Shown here: positions 19,352 through 28,002 of the stretch, one piece after another
Layout: every line of letters begins with the position of its first letter
How positions within the stretch are numbered: position 1 is the stretch's first letter
Origin: Deltaproteobacteria bacterium
GTDB taxonomy: Bacteria; Desulfobacterota; Binatia; UBA12015
Assembly: GCA_016874715.1 (NCBI GenBank)
Contig: VGTK01000018.1
Span: 1-45,852, forward strand
Direction of reading: 5' to 3'
Length of the DNA: 45,852 bases
Position numbers and translations under genes: made by a program
The notes under the pieces: generated by a model
Told to the model about the DNA's origin: nothing
The model's input: the letters and a program-made list of their open reading frames with translations, nothing else
Database searches by the model: none

Positions 19352-21715
19352 ATGAGCGAGGTCCGCGAAGACGGGAGCAGAGCTGCCGATCTGCGCAGCG
19401 CAGCCGAGCAGCGTTACCTGTCCTACGCGCTGTCCGTGATCACCGCGCGCGCCCTGCCCGACGTCCGCGACGGGCTCAAGCCGGTGCAGCGGCGGATCCT
19501 CTATGCGATGTTCCAGAACCTCCGCCTGGTCGCCAGCGCCAAGGCTCGCAAGTCGGCACAGATCGTCGGCGAGGTGATCGGCAAGTACCACCCGCACGGC
19601 GACACCGCCGCCTACGACGCCATGGTTCGCATGGCCCAGGACTTCTCGCTGCGGTACCCGCTGGTGCACGGCGAGGGCAACTTCGGCTCGCTCGACGGCG
19701 ACGCGGCGGCCGCCTACCGCTACACCGAGGCGCGCCTCACCGCGATCGCCGAGGAGATGCTCGCCGACCTCGGGTCGGACACGGTCGAGTGGCGGGCCAA
19801 CTACGACGCGACGCTCGACGAGCCCACGGTCCTGCCGAGCCGCATCCCGCAGCTTCTGATGAACGGCTCGACCGGCATCGCGGTCGGCATGGCGACCAAC
19901 ATTCCCCCGCACAATCTGAACGAGATCTGCGACGCCCTGGTCGCGCTCGTCGACACGCCAGAGCTCGAGGTCAAGGATCTGCTGAAGCACATCAAGGGCC
20001 CGGACTTCCCGACCGGCGGCGAGCTGCTGTCGAGCAAGGCCGAGCTGCGCTCCGCGTACGAGACCGGCCAGGGGGCGCTCGGGCTGCGTGGCCAGTTCAG
20101 GGTCGAGGACCTGCCGCGCGGCAAGCGGCAGGTGGTCGTGACGTCGATCCCGTACACGGTGAACAAGTCGACGCTGATCGAGCAGATCGCCGCCCAGATC
20201 CTCGAGCGCAAGCTGCCTCAGGTGATGGACGTTCGCGACGAGTCGACGACCGACGTGCGTATCGTGCTCGAGCTCAAGAGCGACGCCGAGCCCGAGGTGG
20301 CGATGGCGTACCTCTTCAAGCACACCGACCTGCAGATCAACTTCAACGTCAACCTCACCTGCCTGTCCCCGACGGCGAACCCGTCCGCGGGTCAGCCTGG
20401 ACGCGTGTCGCTCCGCGAGCTGTGCCGGCAGTTCCTCGACTTCCGGATGGACGTGGTGACGCGGCGCCTCGAGTTCGAGAAGCGCAAGCTGCTGGCACGG
20501 CTGCACATCCTCGATGGCTTCATCGCGATCTACGACAATCTCGACGAGGCGATCCGCATCATCCGCAAGTCCCAGGGCCGGGCCGACGCGGCGCAGAAGC
20601 TGATGGCGCGCTTCGCGCTCGACCAGGAGCAGGTGGACGCGATCCTCGAGCTGCGCCTGTACCAGCTGGCACGCCTCGAGATCGACAAGATCCGCGCCGA
20701 GCGCGATGAGAAGCGGAAGCGTCTCGCCGAGGTCGAGCGGCTCCTGAAGAAGCCCGCCGAACGCTGGAAGCTGATCCGCGGCGAGATCGGCGAGATCCGG
20801 ACGAAGTTCGGCGACAAGCGCCGCACCGTCGTGTCGGCGGGCGGCCGCGAGGACCTCGCCTACGACCCCGACGCCTACATCGTCCACGAGGAGGCGACGG
20901 TGCTGCTGACGCGCGACGGGTGGCTGCGCCGTGTGCGCGAGCTGAAGGACCCGTCGAGCGCGCGTCTGCGCGAAGGGGACGCGCTGTTCGCGTTGCACGA
21001 GGGCACGACGCGCGACCGGATCGCCCTGTTCTCCAACAAGGGCGTGCTCTACGTGATGCCGGTCACCGACGTCCCGGCGACGACGGGCTATGGCGAGCCC
21101 GTGCAGTCGCTGTTCAAGTTCGGCGACGGCGAGCGCGTCCTGGTCTCGCTCCTGCTTTCCGAGGCGCCGATCGGCGAGGAGAAGGAGCCCGAGAGGCCGG
21201 TCGAGAGCGCGAAGGGGAAGCGGGCCGGTCAGGGCGATCTGTTCTCGGGAACGGGCAAGGGCGAGGTGATCGAGCTGGTCGAGGAGGCTCGGCCGTTCCT
21301 GGTGGTGTCGGCGGGCGGCTACGGCTTCCGCGCCGCCCCCGAGCTGGCGACGACGACGCGCGCCGGTCGGCGGTTCGCGCGCGTGGCCGACGGAGACGAG
21401 CTCGTGGCGGTCGTTCCACCCGACGGACCGGAGGTCCTGTGCCTCGCGCGCAGCGGCAAGGGACTGCGCTTCCCGCTCGACGAGGCGACCGAGCTGTCGG
21501 GCGCCGGACGCGGCGTGATCCTCATGAAGCTCGACCCGACGGACCGCGTGGTGGGGGCCGTCGTGCCGCCGCCGCGGAGCAAGCTTTTCATCCAGATCGA
21601 CGGCGCGGGCGAGCGCGCCGTGGCCCGCGACGACTTCCCCAAGGGGCATCGCGCGGGCAAGGGGAGCAAGGTGGTCAAGCGCGGCACCCCCGCCGGCCTG
21701 CGGGCCGAGGCATGA
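19352..21715 (+). CDS. parC: DNA topoisomerase (ATP-hydrolysing) subunit A, ParC-like
   Basis: A 787-residue type IIA topoisomerase breakage-reunion subunit. The N-terminal core has [20 protein letters not shown] and [11 protein letters not shown], the quinolone-region PHGDTAAYD (Thr at the position of E. coli GyrA Ser83), and the catalytic tyrosine Y124 in [10 protein letters not shown]. The coiled-coil arm is around 375-470. The C-terminal pinwheel blades ([51 protein letters not shown]) lack a recognisable GyrA box (QRRGGKG), favouring topoisomerase IV over gyrase. The ATG at 19352 has AAGGGGGTGG just upstream; a GTG two codons earlier is less likely. The partner parE-like gene is 7.5 kb downstream on the same strand. 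The stop overlaps the next gene by ATGA. Confidence 0.93.
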   Translation: MSEVREDGSRAADLRSAAEQRYLSYALSVITARALPDVRDGLKPVQRRILYAMFQNLRLVASAKARKSAQIVGEVIGKYHPHGDTAAYDAMVRMAQDFSLRYPLVHGEGNFGSLDGDAAAAYRYTEARLTAIAEEMLADLGSDTVEWRANYDATLDEPTVLPSRIPQLLMNGSTGIAVGMATNIPPHNLNEICDALVALVDTPELEVKDLLKHIKGPDFPTGGELLSSKAELRSAYETGQGALGLRGQFRVEDLPRGKRQVVVTSIPYTVNKSTLIEQIAAQILERKLPQVMDVRDESTTDVRIVLELKSDAEPEVAMAYLFKHTDLQINFNVNLTCLSPTANPSAGQPGRVSLRELCRQFLDFRMDVVTRRLEFEKRKLLARLHILDGFIAIYDNLDEAIRIIRKSQGRADAAQKLMARFALDQEQVDAILELRLYQLARLEIDKIRAERDEKRKRLAEVERLLKKPAERWKLIRGEIGEIRTKFGDKRRTVVSAGGREDLAYDPDAYIVHEEATVLLTRDGWLRRVRELKDPSSARLREGDALFALHEGTTRDRIALFSNKGVLYVMPVTDVPATTGYGEPVQSLFKFGDGERVLVSLLLSEAPIGEEKEPERPVESAKGKRAGQGDLFSGTGKGEVIELVEEARPFLVVSAGGYGFRAAPELATTTRAGRRFARVADGDELVAVVPPDGPEVLCLARSGKGLRFPLDEATELSGAGRGVILMKLDPTDRVVGAVVPPPRSKLFIQIDGAGERAVARDDFPKGHRAGKGSKVVKRGTPAGLRAEA

Positions 21716-22113
21716 GCCTCGCGCGGGCCGGGACGACGGCGCTCCTCGCCGCGGCTGCAGCCGGCACGCTTGCCGCGTGCGACGTCCCGCTCGGCAGTCC
21801 GCCGCACGACGGTCGGGGGGAGCCGGTGGCCGAGAGCTCCCGGGAGCCGCGCCTCCAGGTGATCGTCCGCCTGCGCTTCGAGGCGCCGGACGGTGCGGCG
21901 CCCGACGGGGATGCATACCGGGAGGCGCTGCGCGCTACCCGTGAGCAGTTCCTGAAGGCGATCGGGTCGCTGTCGCCGCGCGTCGTCCGCACGTACGACA
22001 CGCTGCCGCTGGTCGTGCTGTCGATCGCGCCCGCTGGCCGCCCGACGATCGAGCGGCTGCCGCTGGTGGCAAGCGTGGAGGAGGATCGCCTCAACGCACC
22101 GCTCGCGGACTGA
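21712..22113 (+). CDS. Lipoprotein with peptidase inhibitor I9-like domain
   Basis: A 133-residue exported lipoprotein. Residues 1-22 form the signal peptide with lipobox TLAAC and lipidated cysteine C23. After a polar linker, about residues 43-130 ([60 protein letters not shown]) have the pattern of the inhibitor I9 / subtilisin propeptide fold, here without an attached protease. It could chaperone or inhibit a subtilase encoded elsewhere. Its ATG overlaps the parC-like stop (ATGA), an odd pairing of a topoisomerase with an envelope protein. The I9 assignment is by pattern only. Confidence 0.7.
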   Translation: MSLARAGTTALLAAAAAGTLAACDVPLGSPPHDGRGEPVAESSREPRLQVIVRLRFEAPDGAAPDGDAYREALRATREQFLKAIGSLSPRVVRTYDTLPLVVLSIAPAGRPTIERLPLVASVEEDRLNAPLAD

Positions 22114-22165
22114 GAGCTCGCGAATCCATCCCCGGCGACCGGAGGGGATGGGCTCACAGACTCCG

Positions 22166-22219
22166 AAGCCGCCGCCGGCTTCGCCGGCCACGACGAAGAG
22201 AGCCGGTGGGGCGGTTCCC
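22166..22219 (-). repeat. Dispersed repeat related to the 57-bp tandem element at 31157-31270
   Basis: The core on the forward strand reads GCCGGCTTCGCCGGCCACGA, then GAAG, AGCCGG and GGCGGTTCC in the same order and spacing as the reverse complement of both units at 31157-31270. It lies between the I9-like lipoprotein and the arylsulfotransferase remnant. Confidence 0.6.
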
Positions 22220-22274
22220 TCGACGATTCCGCGGTTTCTCGCCGCGTCGCCTTCCGATAGGACGGTGTCCAGTC

Positions 22275-23513
22275 GTGCTGTCGCGCCTGCCACTCCTGGT
22301 CCTGACGAGGCTCTTCGTTGCGCTGGCACTGCCTGGCGCGGTGGAGATTGACGCCGGCCACGCCGCGGCGGATCCGGGTGGGCCGTCGCTGGACACGCAG
22401 CTCCGGCTCGAGGCCCTCGGCTACAGCGAGCACGCCACCGACGATCCCGACCCGTCGCGCCGCGGTGTCACACGCAACGATCCCGATGCCATGCCGGGTG
22501 TCAGCTACGACTGCACCAACGCGACGATCCGCTGCCTGGCGATGGACGGCAAGCTGCTCCACGAGGTGCCGCTGCGGGTGGCAGCCTCGCCCGGGAGCGG
22601 GTGTCTCGCCGATCTGTACCGCGACCGCGAGGTGCTCACGGTCGCCAGCCCGCTGCTTTCGATGATCCGGCTCGGCGGGGAGCTTCGCTGGACGCAGCTC
22701 GGCCCCTGCCATCACGACGTCGGCACCGATTCCGCTGGCCTCCTCTATGCTCTGCGGCGGCACGACGCCGTTCTCGCTCGGGGCGGCCGCACGGTACCGA
22801 TCACCGGTCAGTCGATCGACGTGCTGGACGCAAAGGGCCGGCGGAAACGTTCGATCGACCTCTCGCCGCTTCTCGGACCGCTGGTGCCCGACGAGCGTGT
22901 GCAGCAGATCGCCGATGTGACGGCGCGGCGCGAGCGAGTACCGAAGGAGGAGTACGCGTAGGCGCTCGACGTGTTCCACCCCAACACGGTCGAGGTGGTC
23001 GACTGGCCGCACGCCCCACGCGGCGGCCGGCGCGTCCTGACCGCGATCCGCCAGCTCGATCGCGTTGCGGTGATCGACCTCGACGAGCGCCGCCTCGTCT
23101 GGGAATGGGGCGCCGGCCGGATCGTCGGCCCACACGACCCGCGGCTGCTTCCCAACGGCAACGTCCTGCTGTTCGACAACGGCGCCCGCCCGACGTCGAG
23201 CCACGGCACGCCCACGCGGTTGTTCCCGCGTGTCGTCGAGCTCGATCCGCGTGACGGCGGCATCGCCTGGGAGTACCGGGGCAGTCCGCCCGAGTCGTTC
23301 TTCAGCCCGAGCCGTGGCGGAGCGCAGCCGCTCGCCAACGGGAACGTGCTGATCACGGAGACGACCAAGGGTCGCGTCTTCGAGGTCACCCGCGCCGGCC
23401 GGGTGGTCTGGGGGTTCTGGAACCCGGACTTCGATCAGCTTGGACGGCGCGCCATCTACCGCATGCACCGGATCGGCCTCGACGAGTATCGCGCTCTGCG
23501 AGGTTGGCGCTGA
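22275..23513 (+). pseudogene. Arylsulfotransferase-like protein interrupted by an amber codon
   Basis: Two open stretches in the same frame, 22275-22958 and 22962-23513, are separated by a single TAG at 22959-22961 (EEYA, stop, ALDVFHPNTVEV). Read through, it is about 412 residues: a signal peptide (MLSRLPLLVLTRLFVALALP), then repeated beta-propeller blades typical of the bacterial arylsulfotransferase family, including VGTDSAGLLYAL, AVIDLDERRLVWEWGAG, GPHDPRLLPNGNVLLFDNG, VELDPRDGGIAWEYRG, GGAQPLANGNVLITE and GRVFEVTRAGRVVWGFWNP. The catalytic-type histidines appear in VFHPN and GPHD. The GTG at 22275 fits a signal peptide; no strong Shine-Dalgarno. A single CAG-to-TAG or GAG-to-TAG change would explain the break. 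The second half could not be exported on its own. True loss, readthrough or a base error are all possible. Confidence 0.78.
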
Positions 23514-23598
23514 GCACATCCGCCGGGCGCCACCCAGAGCCGGATCGGCCCCGCGACACGGGAGGCGTGCGCGCAGGGATCGGCGCCGTGCTGCGACG

Positions 23599-23626
23599 TT
23601 GACTCGCGAAGGTGCTTCGCTACCAA
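23599..23626 (+). promoter_or_regulatory. Sigma-70-like promoter for the acyl-CoA dehydrogenase
   Basis: -35 TTGACT (23599-23604), 16-bp spacer, -10 TACCAA (23621-23626). It shares the unusual -10 TACCAA with the parE promoter at 29164-29192. The transcript would carry the duplicated leader at 23647-23706. Confidence 0.5.
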
Positions 23627-23646
23627 TCTCGGGTTGCCGGTAGGCA

Positions 23647-23706
23647 GGAAGTGCCTCATCGGACAAGGAGAGCACCGGAAGTGCCTCATCGGACAAGGAG
23701 AGCAGA
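23647..23706 (+). repeat. 30-bp tandem duplication of the acyl-CoA dehydrogenase ribosome-binding region
   Basis: Units 23647-23676 and 23677-23706 are identical over the first 28 bases (GGAAGTGCCTCATCGGACAA then GGAGAGCA). Each holds the Shine-Dalgarno AAGGAG; only the second is followed by an ATG (23706). In the first unit, the two differing bases remove the start codon. Confidence 0.9.
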
Positions 23707-24854
23707 TGGACTTCACCCTGAGCGACGAGGACCGCCAGCTTCGCGACACCGTACGCGAGTTCGTCGAGGAGGTCGCGAACCCGGTCTGGCAGCAGATCGA
23801 GAAGGACGACCGCCTTCCCCAGGCCGTCATCGATCGCGCGAAGGAGCTCGGCCTCTTCGGCCTCACCATCCCGCCCGAGTACGGCGGGCTGGGCCTGTCG
23901 GTCGTGCAGAAGGCCCTCGTGCACGAGATGCTCGGCCGTGGCCCGTGGGGTCTCGCGAGCTACGTCAGCGTACACACCGGCATCGGGTGCACGGGGATCA
24001 ACCTCTTCGGTTCGAAGGAACAGAAGGAGCGTTACCTGCCCAAGATGGCGAGCGGCGAGTGGCTCGGCTGCTTCGGCCTCACCGAGCCCGGCGCCGGCTC
24101 CGACGCCGGCAACCTGCAGACCCGTGCCGAGCGCGACGGCGACCAGTGGGTGATCAACGGCCACAAGATCTTCATCACCAACGCGCCCTACGCGCACCAC
24201 GTGCTGGTCTTCGCGCGTGCGCCGAAGGGCATCAGCGCGTTCCTCGTCGACACGGACACCAAAGGGTTCCAGATCGGACAGGTGTTCGACACGCTGGGCC
24301 ACAAGGGCTCGGCCATCAGCGAGCTGGTGTTCGAGGACTGCCGCATCCCGGCGAGCAATCTGGTCGGCGAGGAGGGCAAGGGTTTCGACATCGCCAAGCG
24401 CTCGCTGTCGGAAGGGCGCACGATGCTGTCGGCGCGCTCGGTCGGTGCGGCGCAGAAGGCGATGGAGCTGGCGATCGAGCACGGCGAGAGCCGCCACACC
24501 TTCGGCAAGGCGCTCCTCGATCACCAGGCGCTCGCCTTCCGCCTGGCGCAGATGAGCGCGCGGACGGAGGCCAGCCGCATGCTCGTCTACCGCTGCGCCT
24601 GGATGCTCGATCAGGGCAGCCAGGCGATCCGCGAGTCGTCGACCGCCAAGTTCTTCTGCGGTGAGGGGCTCTGGCAGACGGTCGACGACGCGATCCAGAT
24701 GCTCGGTGGCTACGGCTACATCAGCCACGAGTACATGATCGAGCGCATCTGGCGAGATGCCCGTGTCGTCCGTGTCTACGACGGGTCCTCGGAGGTGCAG
24801 CAGATCCTCATCGCGCAGCGGCTGCGCAAGGGAGACGTCGAGACGCACTGGTAG
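23706..24854 (+). CDS. Acyl-CoA dehydrogenase
   Basis: A 382-residue flavoprotein catalysing alpha-beta desaturation of an acyl-CoA. N-terminal helices begin MDFTLSDEDRQLRDTVREFV and contain GLTIPPEYGGLGLS. The FAD/substrate loop GCFGLTEPGAGSDAGNLQT is followed by WVINGHKIFITNAP and C-terminal helices with QMLGGYGYISHEYMIERIWRDARV. The usual catalytic position reads VYDGSSEVQ rather than YEGTSEIQ, so Asp replaces the expected Glu; other subfamilies place the base elsewhere. The ATG at 23706 follows AAGGAG; the frame is open upstream only through the duplicated leader (IGQGEHRKCLIGQGEQ), which is not family sequence. The fused CoA-transferase nearby, on the opposite strand, could serve the same pathway. 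Confidence 0.93.
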   Translation: MDFTLSDEDRQLRDTVREFVEEVANPVWQQIEKDDRLPQAVIDRAKELGLFGLTIPPEYGGLGLSVVQKALVHEMLGRGPWGLASYVSVHTGIGCTGINLFGSKEQKERYLPKMASGEWLGCFGLTEPGAGSDAGNLQTRAERDGDQWVINGHKIFITNAPYAHHVLVFARAPKGISAFLVDTDTKGFQIGQVFDTLGHKGSAISELVFEDCRIPASNLVGEEGKGFDIAKRSLSEGRTMLSARSVGAAQKAMELAIEHGESRHTFGKALLDHQALAFRLAQMSARTEASRMLVYRCAWMLDQGSQAIRESSTAKFFCGEGLWQTVDDAIQMLGGYGYISHEYMIERIWRDARVVRVYDGSSEVQQILIAQRLRKGDVETHW

Positions 24855-24878
24855 GACGTCGCAGGACGTCCCGCAGGG

Positions 24879-25160
24879 TCAGCGGCGAGCTGGAAGGAGG
24901 TTCGCGGTGCGCGAGGCCGGGTCGAAGACGATCCTCACCTCGCCACGCTCGAGCTGTCGCATCACGTCGCGGACCTTCTCGTCCAGCGTGCGCTCGCGCG
25001 TGCCGTAGTCGGTCCCGTCGCGCGTCACGAACTCCTCGACGAGTCCGCGCAGTGCGTCGGGGGACAGCGCCGCGAGCGGCACCTCGATGGGCTCGAGGTC
25101 CGCGTCGGAGCCGTCGTGCTCCACGTGTGGCGCGCCGGACCGGTCGCGATCACGCTGCAC
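24879..25160 (-). CDS. YheU family protein (UPF0270-like)
   Basis: A 93-residue protein. The C-terminal 70 residues match the YheU pattern: LSPDALRGLVEEFVTRDGTDYG, then LDEKVRDVMRQLERGEVRIVFDPASRTANLLP. The N-terminal ~25 residues are a charged, non-conserved extension. The start is GTG at 25160 with a strong GAGGAGG overlapping the stop of the upstream CoA-transferase gene (25170-25172), so the two are a tight operon. Family function is unknown. Confidence 0.82.
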   Translation of the reverse strand: MQRDRDRSGAPHVEHDGSDADLEPIEVPLAALSPDALRGLVEEFVTRDGTDYGTRERTLDEKVRDVMRQLERGEVRIVFDPASRTANLLPARR

Positions 25161-25169
25161 CGCGCCTCC

Positions 25170-26582
25170 TCAGAACGCCATGTCGCGGCAGTCGCTCGCG
25201 ACGCGGAGGGGCGCGCCGGTCGCTGCGATGACGTCGTCGGCCGTGACGCCCGGCGCGACCTCGCGCAGCAGGAAGCCGTCGTCGTCGACATCGATGTACG
25301 CGAGGTCGGTGATCACCGACTTGACGCACCGCAGAGCCGTCGCCGGGTACGTCAGCTTCTCGACCAGCTTCGACCGGCCGTTGCGCTCGAGCTGGTAGCA
25401 CAGCGCGATCACGCGGGCGCCGCCTGCGGCGAGGTCCATCGCGCCGCCGATGCCGCCACCCCCCGACGGGATGCTCCAGTTCGCGAGGTCGCCGTTCTGC
25501 GCCACCTGGAACGCACCCAGGATGACGGTCGAGACGCGCCCCGTGCGCGCCATCGCGAACGACACCGTCGAGTCGAAGTAGGACGTTTCCGCGAGCGGCG
25601 TGACGAGCTGGCCGCTCGCGTTGTAGAGGTCGACGTCCTCGCTTCCCTCTGCGGGGAACGGGCCGTACCCGAGGATCCCGTTCTCGGCGTGGAGTGTGAC
25701 GTCGCGGCCCGCGATGAAGTTCGACACCATCGTCGGCAGCCCGATGCCGAGGTTCACGTACTCGCCGTCCTCGAGGAGCGTCGCGGCACGCATCGCCATC
25801 AGGTCGGGCGGCAGCCCGGTCGGGCCGTCGTCGCGGAGCGCGCGCCCTTCCATGTTGTTCTGCCGGCCGGCCGCCATGAGGATCTGGCGCAGCACGCCGA
25901 CATCGATGTGGGTCGTCGTCTTGACCAGCCGGTCCACGAAGATGCCCGGCGTGACCACCGCTTCCGGATCGATGGTGCCGGTCGGGACGATGTCCTCGAC
26001 CTCGGCGATGGTGATGCGTGCCGCGCTCGCCATCCACGGGCCGAAGTTCCGCGCGCCGCGGCGGTAGACGAGATTGCCGGCGTGGTCCGCGTGGTGCGCC
26101 TTGACCAGCGCGTAGTCGGTCCGGATCGCGCGCTCGAACAGGTGCGGCCGGCCGTCGAACGCGCGCTGCTCCTTGCCGATCGCGATGTCCGTGCCGACGC
26201 CGGTCGGCGTGAAGAACCCGGCGAGCCCTGCCCCACCCGCCCGCACCCGTTCGATCAGCGTACCCTGGGGCACCAGCTCGAGCTCGATCTCGCCGGCCTT
26301 CACCTGGTCGGCGATGGGCGTCTTGAGGGTCGGCGACGTGACGTAGGAGCAGATCAGCTTCCGGATCTGCTTGCGCTCGGCGAGCACGTTGAGCGACGTC
26401 GGACCGCCTGCGGGGGTGTTGCAGACGACGGTCAGGCCCTTGACGCCGCGCTCGGCGAGCGCGCGCAGGCAGTCGGTCGGCCATGCCTGCGGGGGACCGA
26501 AGCTGTGCACCAGGATGGACGCGCCCTCGGGGACGTCGTCCACGGCTTCCCGGGCGGAATCGCAGATCTGCTTCCTGGCCAC
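25170..26582 (-). CDS. Fused 3-oxoacid (SCOT-type) CoA-transferase
   Basis: A 470-residue protein carrying both subunits of a family I CoA-transferase in one chain. The A half has the glycine-rich AGGAGLAGFFTPTGVGT and FERAIRTDYALVKAHHAD. The B half (from about 250) has RAATLLEDGEYVNLGIGLPT and HAENGILGYGP, whose Glu is the residue that forms the covalent glutamyl-CoA thioester, then SGGGGIGGAMDLAAGG. Known members transfer CoA between succinyl-CoA and acetoacetate or related acids. The apparent start is GTG at 26582; no strong Shine-Dalgarno is seen. It is followed directly by the YheU-family gene. The true acid substrate is unknown. Confidence 0.92.
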   Translation of the reverse strand: MARKQICDSAREAVDDVPEGASILVHSFGPPQAWPTDCLRALAERGVKGLTVVCNTPAGGPTSLNVLAERKQIRKLICSYVTSPTLKTPIADQVKAGEIELELVPQGTLIERVRAGGAGLAGFFTPTGVGTDIAIGKEQRAFDGRPHLFERAIRTDYALVKAHHADHAGNLVYRRGARNFGPWMASAARITIAEVEDIVPTGTIDPEAVVTPGIFVDRLVKTTTHIDVGVLRQILMAAGRQNNMEGRALRDDGPTGLPPDLMAMRAATLLEDGEYVNLGIGLPTMVSNFIAGRDVTLHAENGILGYGPFPAEGSEDVDLYNASGQLVTPLAETSYFDSTVSFAMARTGRVSTVILGAFQVAQNGDLANWSIPSGGGGIGGAMDLAAGGARVIALCYQLERNGRSKLVEKLTYPATALRCVKSVITDLAYIDVDDDGFLLREVAPGVTADDVIAATGAPLRVASDCRDMAF

Positions 26583-26629
26583 GGCGGTCGCTTTTCACGC
26601 CGCCGCGGCCCGCGCAAGGCGCGCCGGCG

Positions 26630-27928
26630 TCAGGCGTTCGCTTCGCGCAGGAGCAGCGCCACGGCCTCGACGTGCGGCGTCTGCGGCATCATGTCGAAGG
26701 CGCGGACGCGCACCGTGCGGTAGCCGCGCCTGGCCAGGAGCGCGAGGTCACGCGCGAGAGTGCCCGGGTCGCACGACACGTAGAGGATGCGTCGCGGGGC
26801 GCAGTCGGCGAGCGTCCCGAGCACGGCCGCGGACATGCCCTTGCGCGGCGGGTTGACGCAGGCCAGCGTGACGGCAGGCACTCCGAGCCCGAGCAGCACC
26901 TGCGGAGCGTCCTCGGCGGGTGCCGCGACGAAGCGCGCGTTGGCCGCTCCGGCGCGACGCGCGTTGGCGACCGCACACGCGACCGCAGACGCCTGCGACT
27001 CGATGCCGACCACGCGCGCCACGCCGGGTGCCAGGTGCAGCGCGAGCGCCCCGACACCGCAGTACAGATCGAGCGCGACGTCGTCCGCAGACGGCGCGAG
27101 CCAGCGCCGCGCCGTGGCGTAGATCCGGCCCGCGACCGCGCTGTTTGCCTGCAGGAACGCGTCCGGACGGCTCTCGAGCTCGAGCTTGCCGAAGCGTTCG
27201 ACGAGAGCAGGTCGTCCGAAGAGGAGACGCACGTCGTCCGACAGGATCGCGTTGCCGGGCGTGGGATTGACGCAGAGGAACGCCGCGGTCAGCTCGCGAT
27301 GCGCGCGACGCATGCGGCGCAGCAGCTCGTCGAGCTGCGGCGGATCGGCGACCGCGGACACCAGCGTCAGGTGCACCTCACCACGCGCCGTCGACGCGCG
27401 CACCAGCGCGTAGCGCAGCGCGCCCTCGCGCGAGCGCTCGTCGAAGATCGGAATGCCGAGGCGCTCCACCTCGTGGCGGAGCCCGCGCAGCACGGGCTGC
27501 AGGAGGCGGTGATGGACGATGCAGGCGTCGGCCGGCAGGACGCTGTGCGTCCCGGGGCGGTAGACGCCGAGCAGAACCTCCCGGCCGGCGGGGCGCACGA
27601 GCCGGCTGCGGAAGACGAGCTTCGCCTGGTTTCTGTAGCCGAAGGCGGCCGGGCTGCCGGCGGGAGCCTCGACGCGCACGTCCGCAAGCTGGGGATGCGC
27701 CGCCATCGCGGCACGCAGGCGCTCGCCTTTCGCATCGAGCTGGGCCGAATAGGCCTGGCCGACCAGCGGACAGCCGACGCAGCGTGGGAAGTGCGGGCAC
27801 GGCACGGTGCTGGCGTCGGGTCTACCAGCAGAGCGTTGCTGCACGGTGCCGCGCCCGCTCGGCGCGTGCCGGACGGGCGTACGCTCGTTCTGCCGGCGAT
27901 CCGGCCGTCGTGCCTCGCGTGAGCCCAC
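26630..27928 (-). CDS. 23S rRNA (uracil-5-)-methyltransferase, RlmD/RumA type
   Basis: A 432-residue SAM-dependent m5U methyltransferase of the TrmA/RlmC/RlmD family. A cysteine cluster (CPHFPRCVGCP, about 44-54) with a downstream cysteine (DACIVHH) fits the [4Fe-4S] site. The Rossmann domain has DALDLYCGVGALAL-like spacing (VALDLYCGVGALALHLA), CVNPPRKGM, the nucleophile in VSCDPGTLARDL, and the C-terminal general base in PHVEAVALL. The N-terminal 40 residues are low-complexity basic; a GTG at 27928 with TACCGT 8 nt upstream is plausible, but a start nearer VPCPHFP is possible. It is divergent from the FAD oxidoreductase. Which rRNA position it modifies cannot be decided. Confidence 0.88.
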   Translation of the reverse strand: MGSREARRPDRRQNERTPVRHAPSGRGTVQQRSAGRPDASTVPCPHFPRCVGCPLVGQAYSAQLDAKGERLRAAMAAHPQLADVRVEAPAGSPAAFGYRNQAKLVFRSRLVRPAGREVLLGVYRPGTHSVLPADACIVHHRLLQPVLRGLRHEVERLGIPIFDERSREGALRYALVRASTARGEVHLTLVSAVADPPQLDELLRRMRRAHRELTAAFLCVNPTPGNAILSDDVRLLFGRPALVERFGKLELESRPDAFLQANSAVAGRIYATARRWLAPSADDVALDLYCGVGALALHLAPGVARVVGIESQASAVACAVANARRAGAANARFVAAPAEDAPQVLLGLGVPAVTLACVNPPRKGMSAAVLGTLADCAPRRILYVSCDPGTLARDLALLARRGYRTVRVRAFDMMPQTPHVEAVALLLREANA

Positions 27929-27936
27929 GGCGCCCC

Positions 27937-27942
27937 ACGGTA
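27937..27942 (-). promoter_or_regulatory. -10-like hexamer near the rlmD-like start
   Basis: TACCGT ends 8 nt before the GTG at 27928. It is a weaker member of the set of short-leader promoters. Confidence 0.3.
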
Positions 27943-27989
27943 GCGGTCGCAGGCCGTCCCGCCACCCGGCATTCGAGCGCTTGCGGTGC

Positions 27990-27995
27990 TAAAAG
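27990..27995 (+). promoter_or_regulatory. -10-like hexamer of a putative leaderless promoter (FAD oxidoreductase)
   Basis: TAAAAG preceded by TGC, ending 7 nt before the ATG at 28003. There is no Shine-Dalgarno and no good -35. Confidence 0.4.
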
Positions 27996-28002
27996 CGGTC
28001 CG

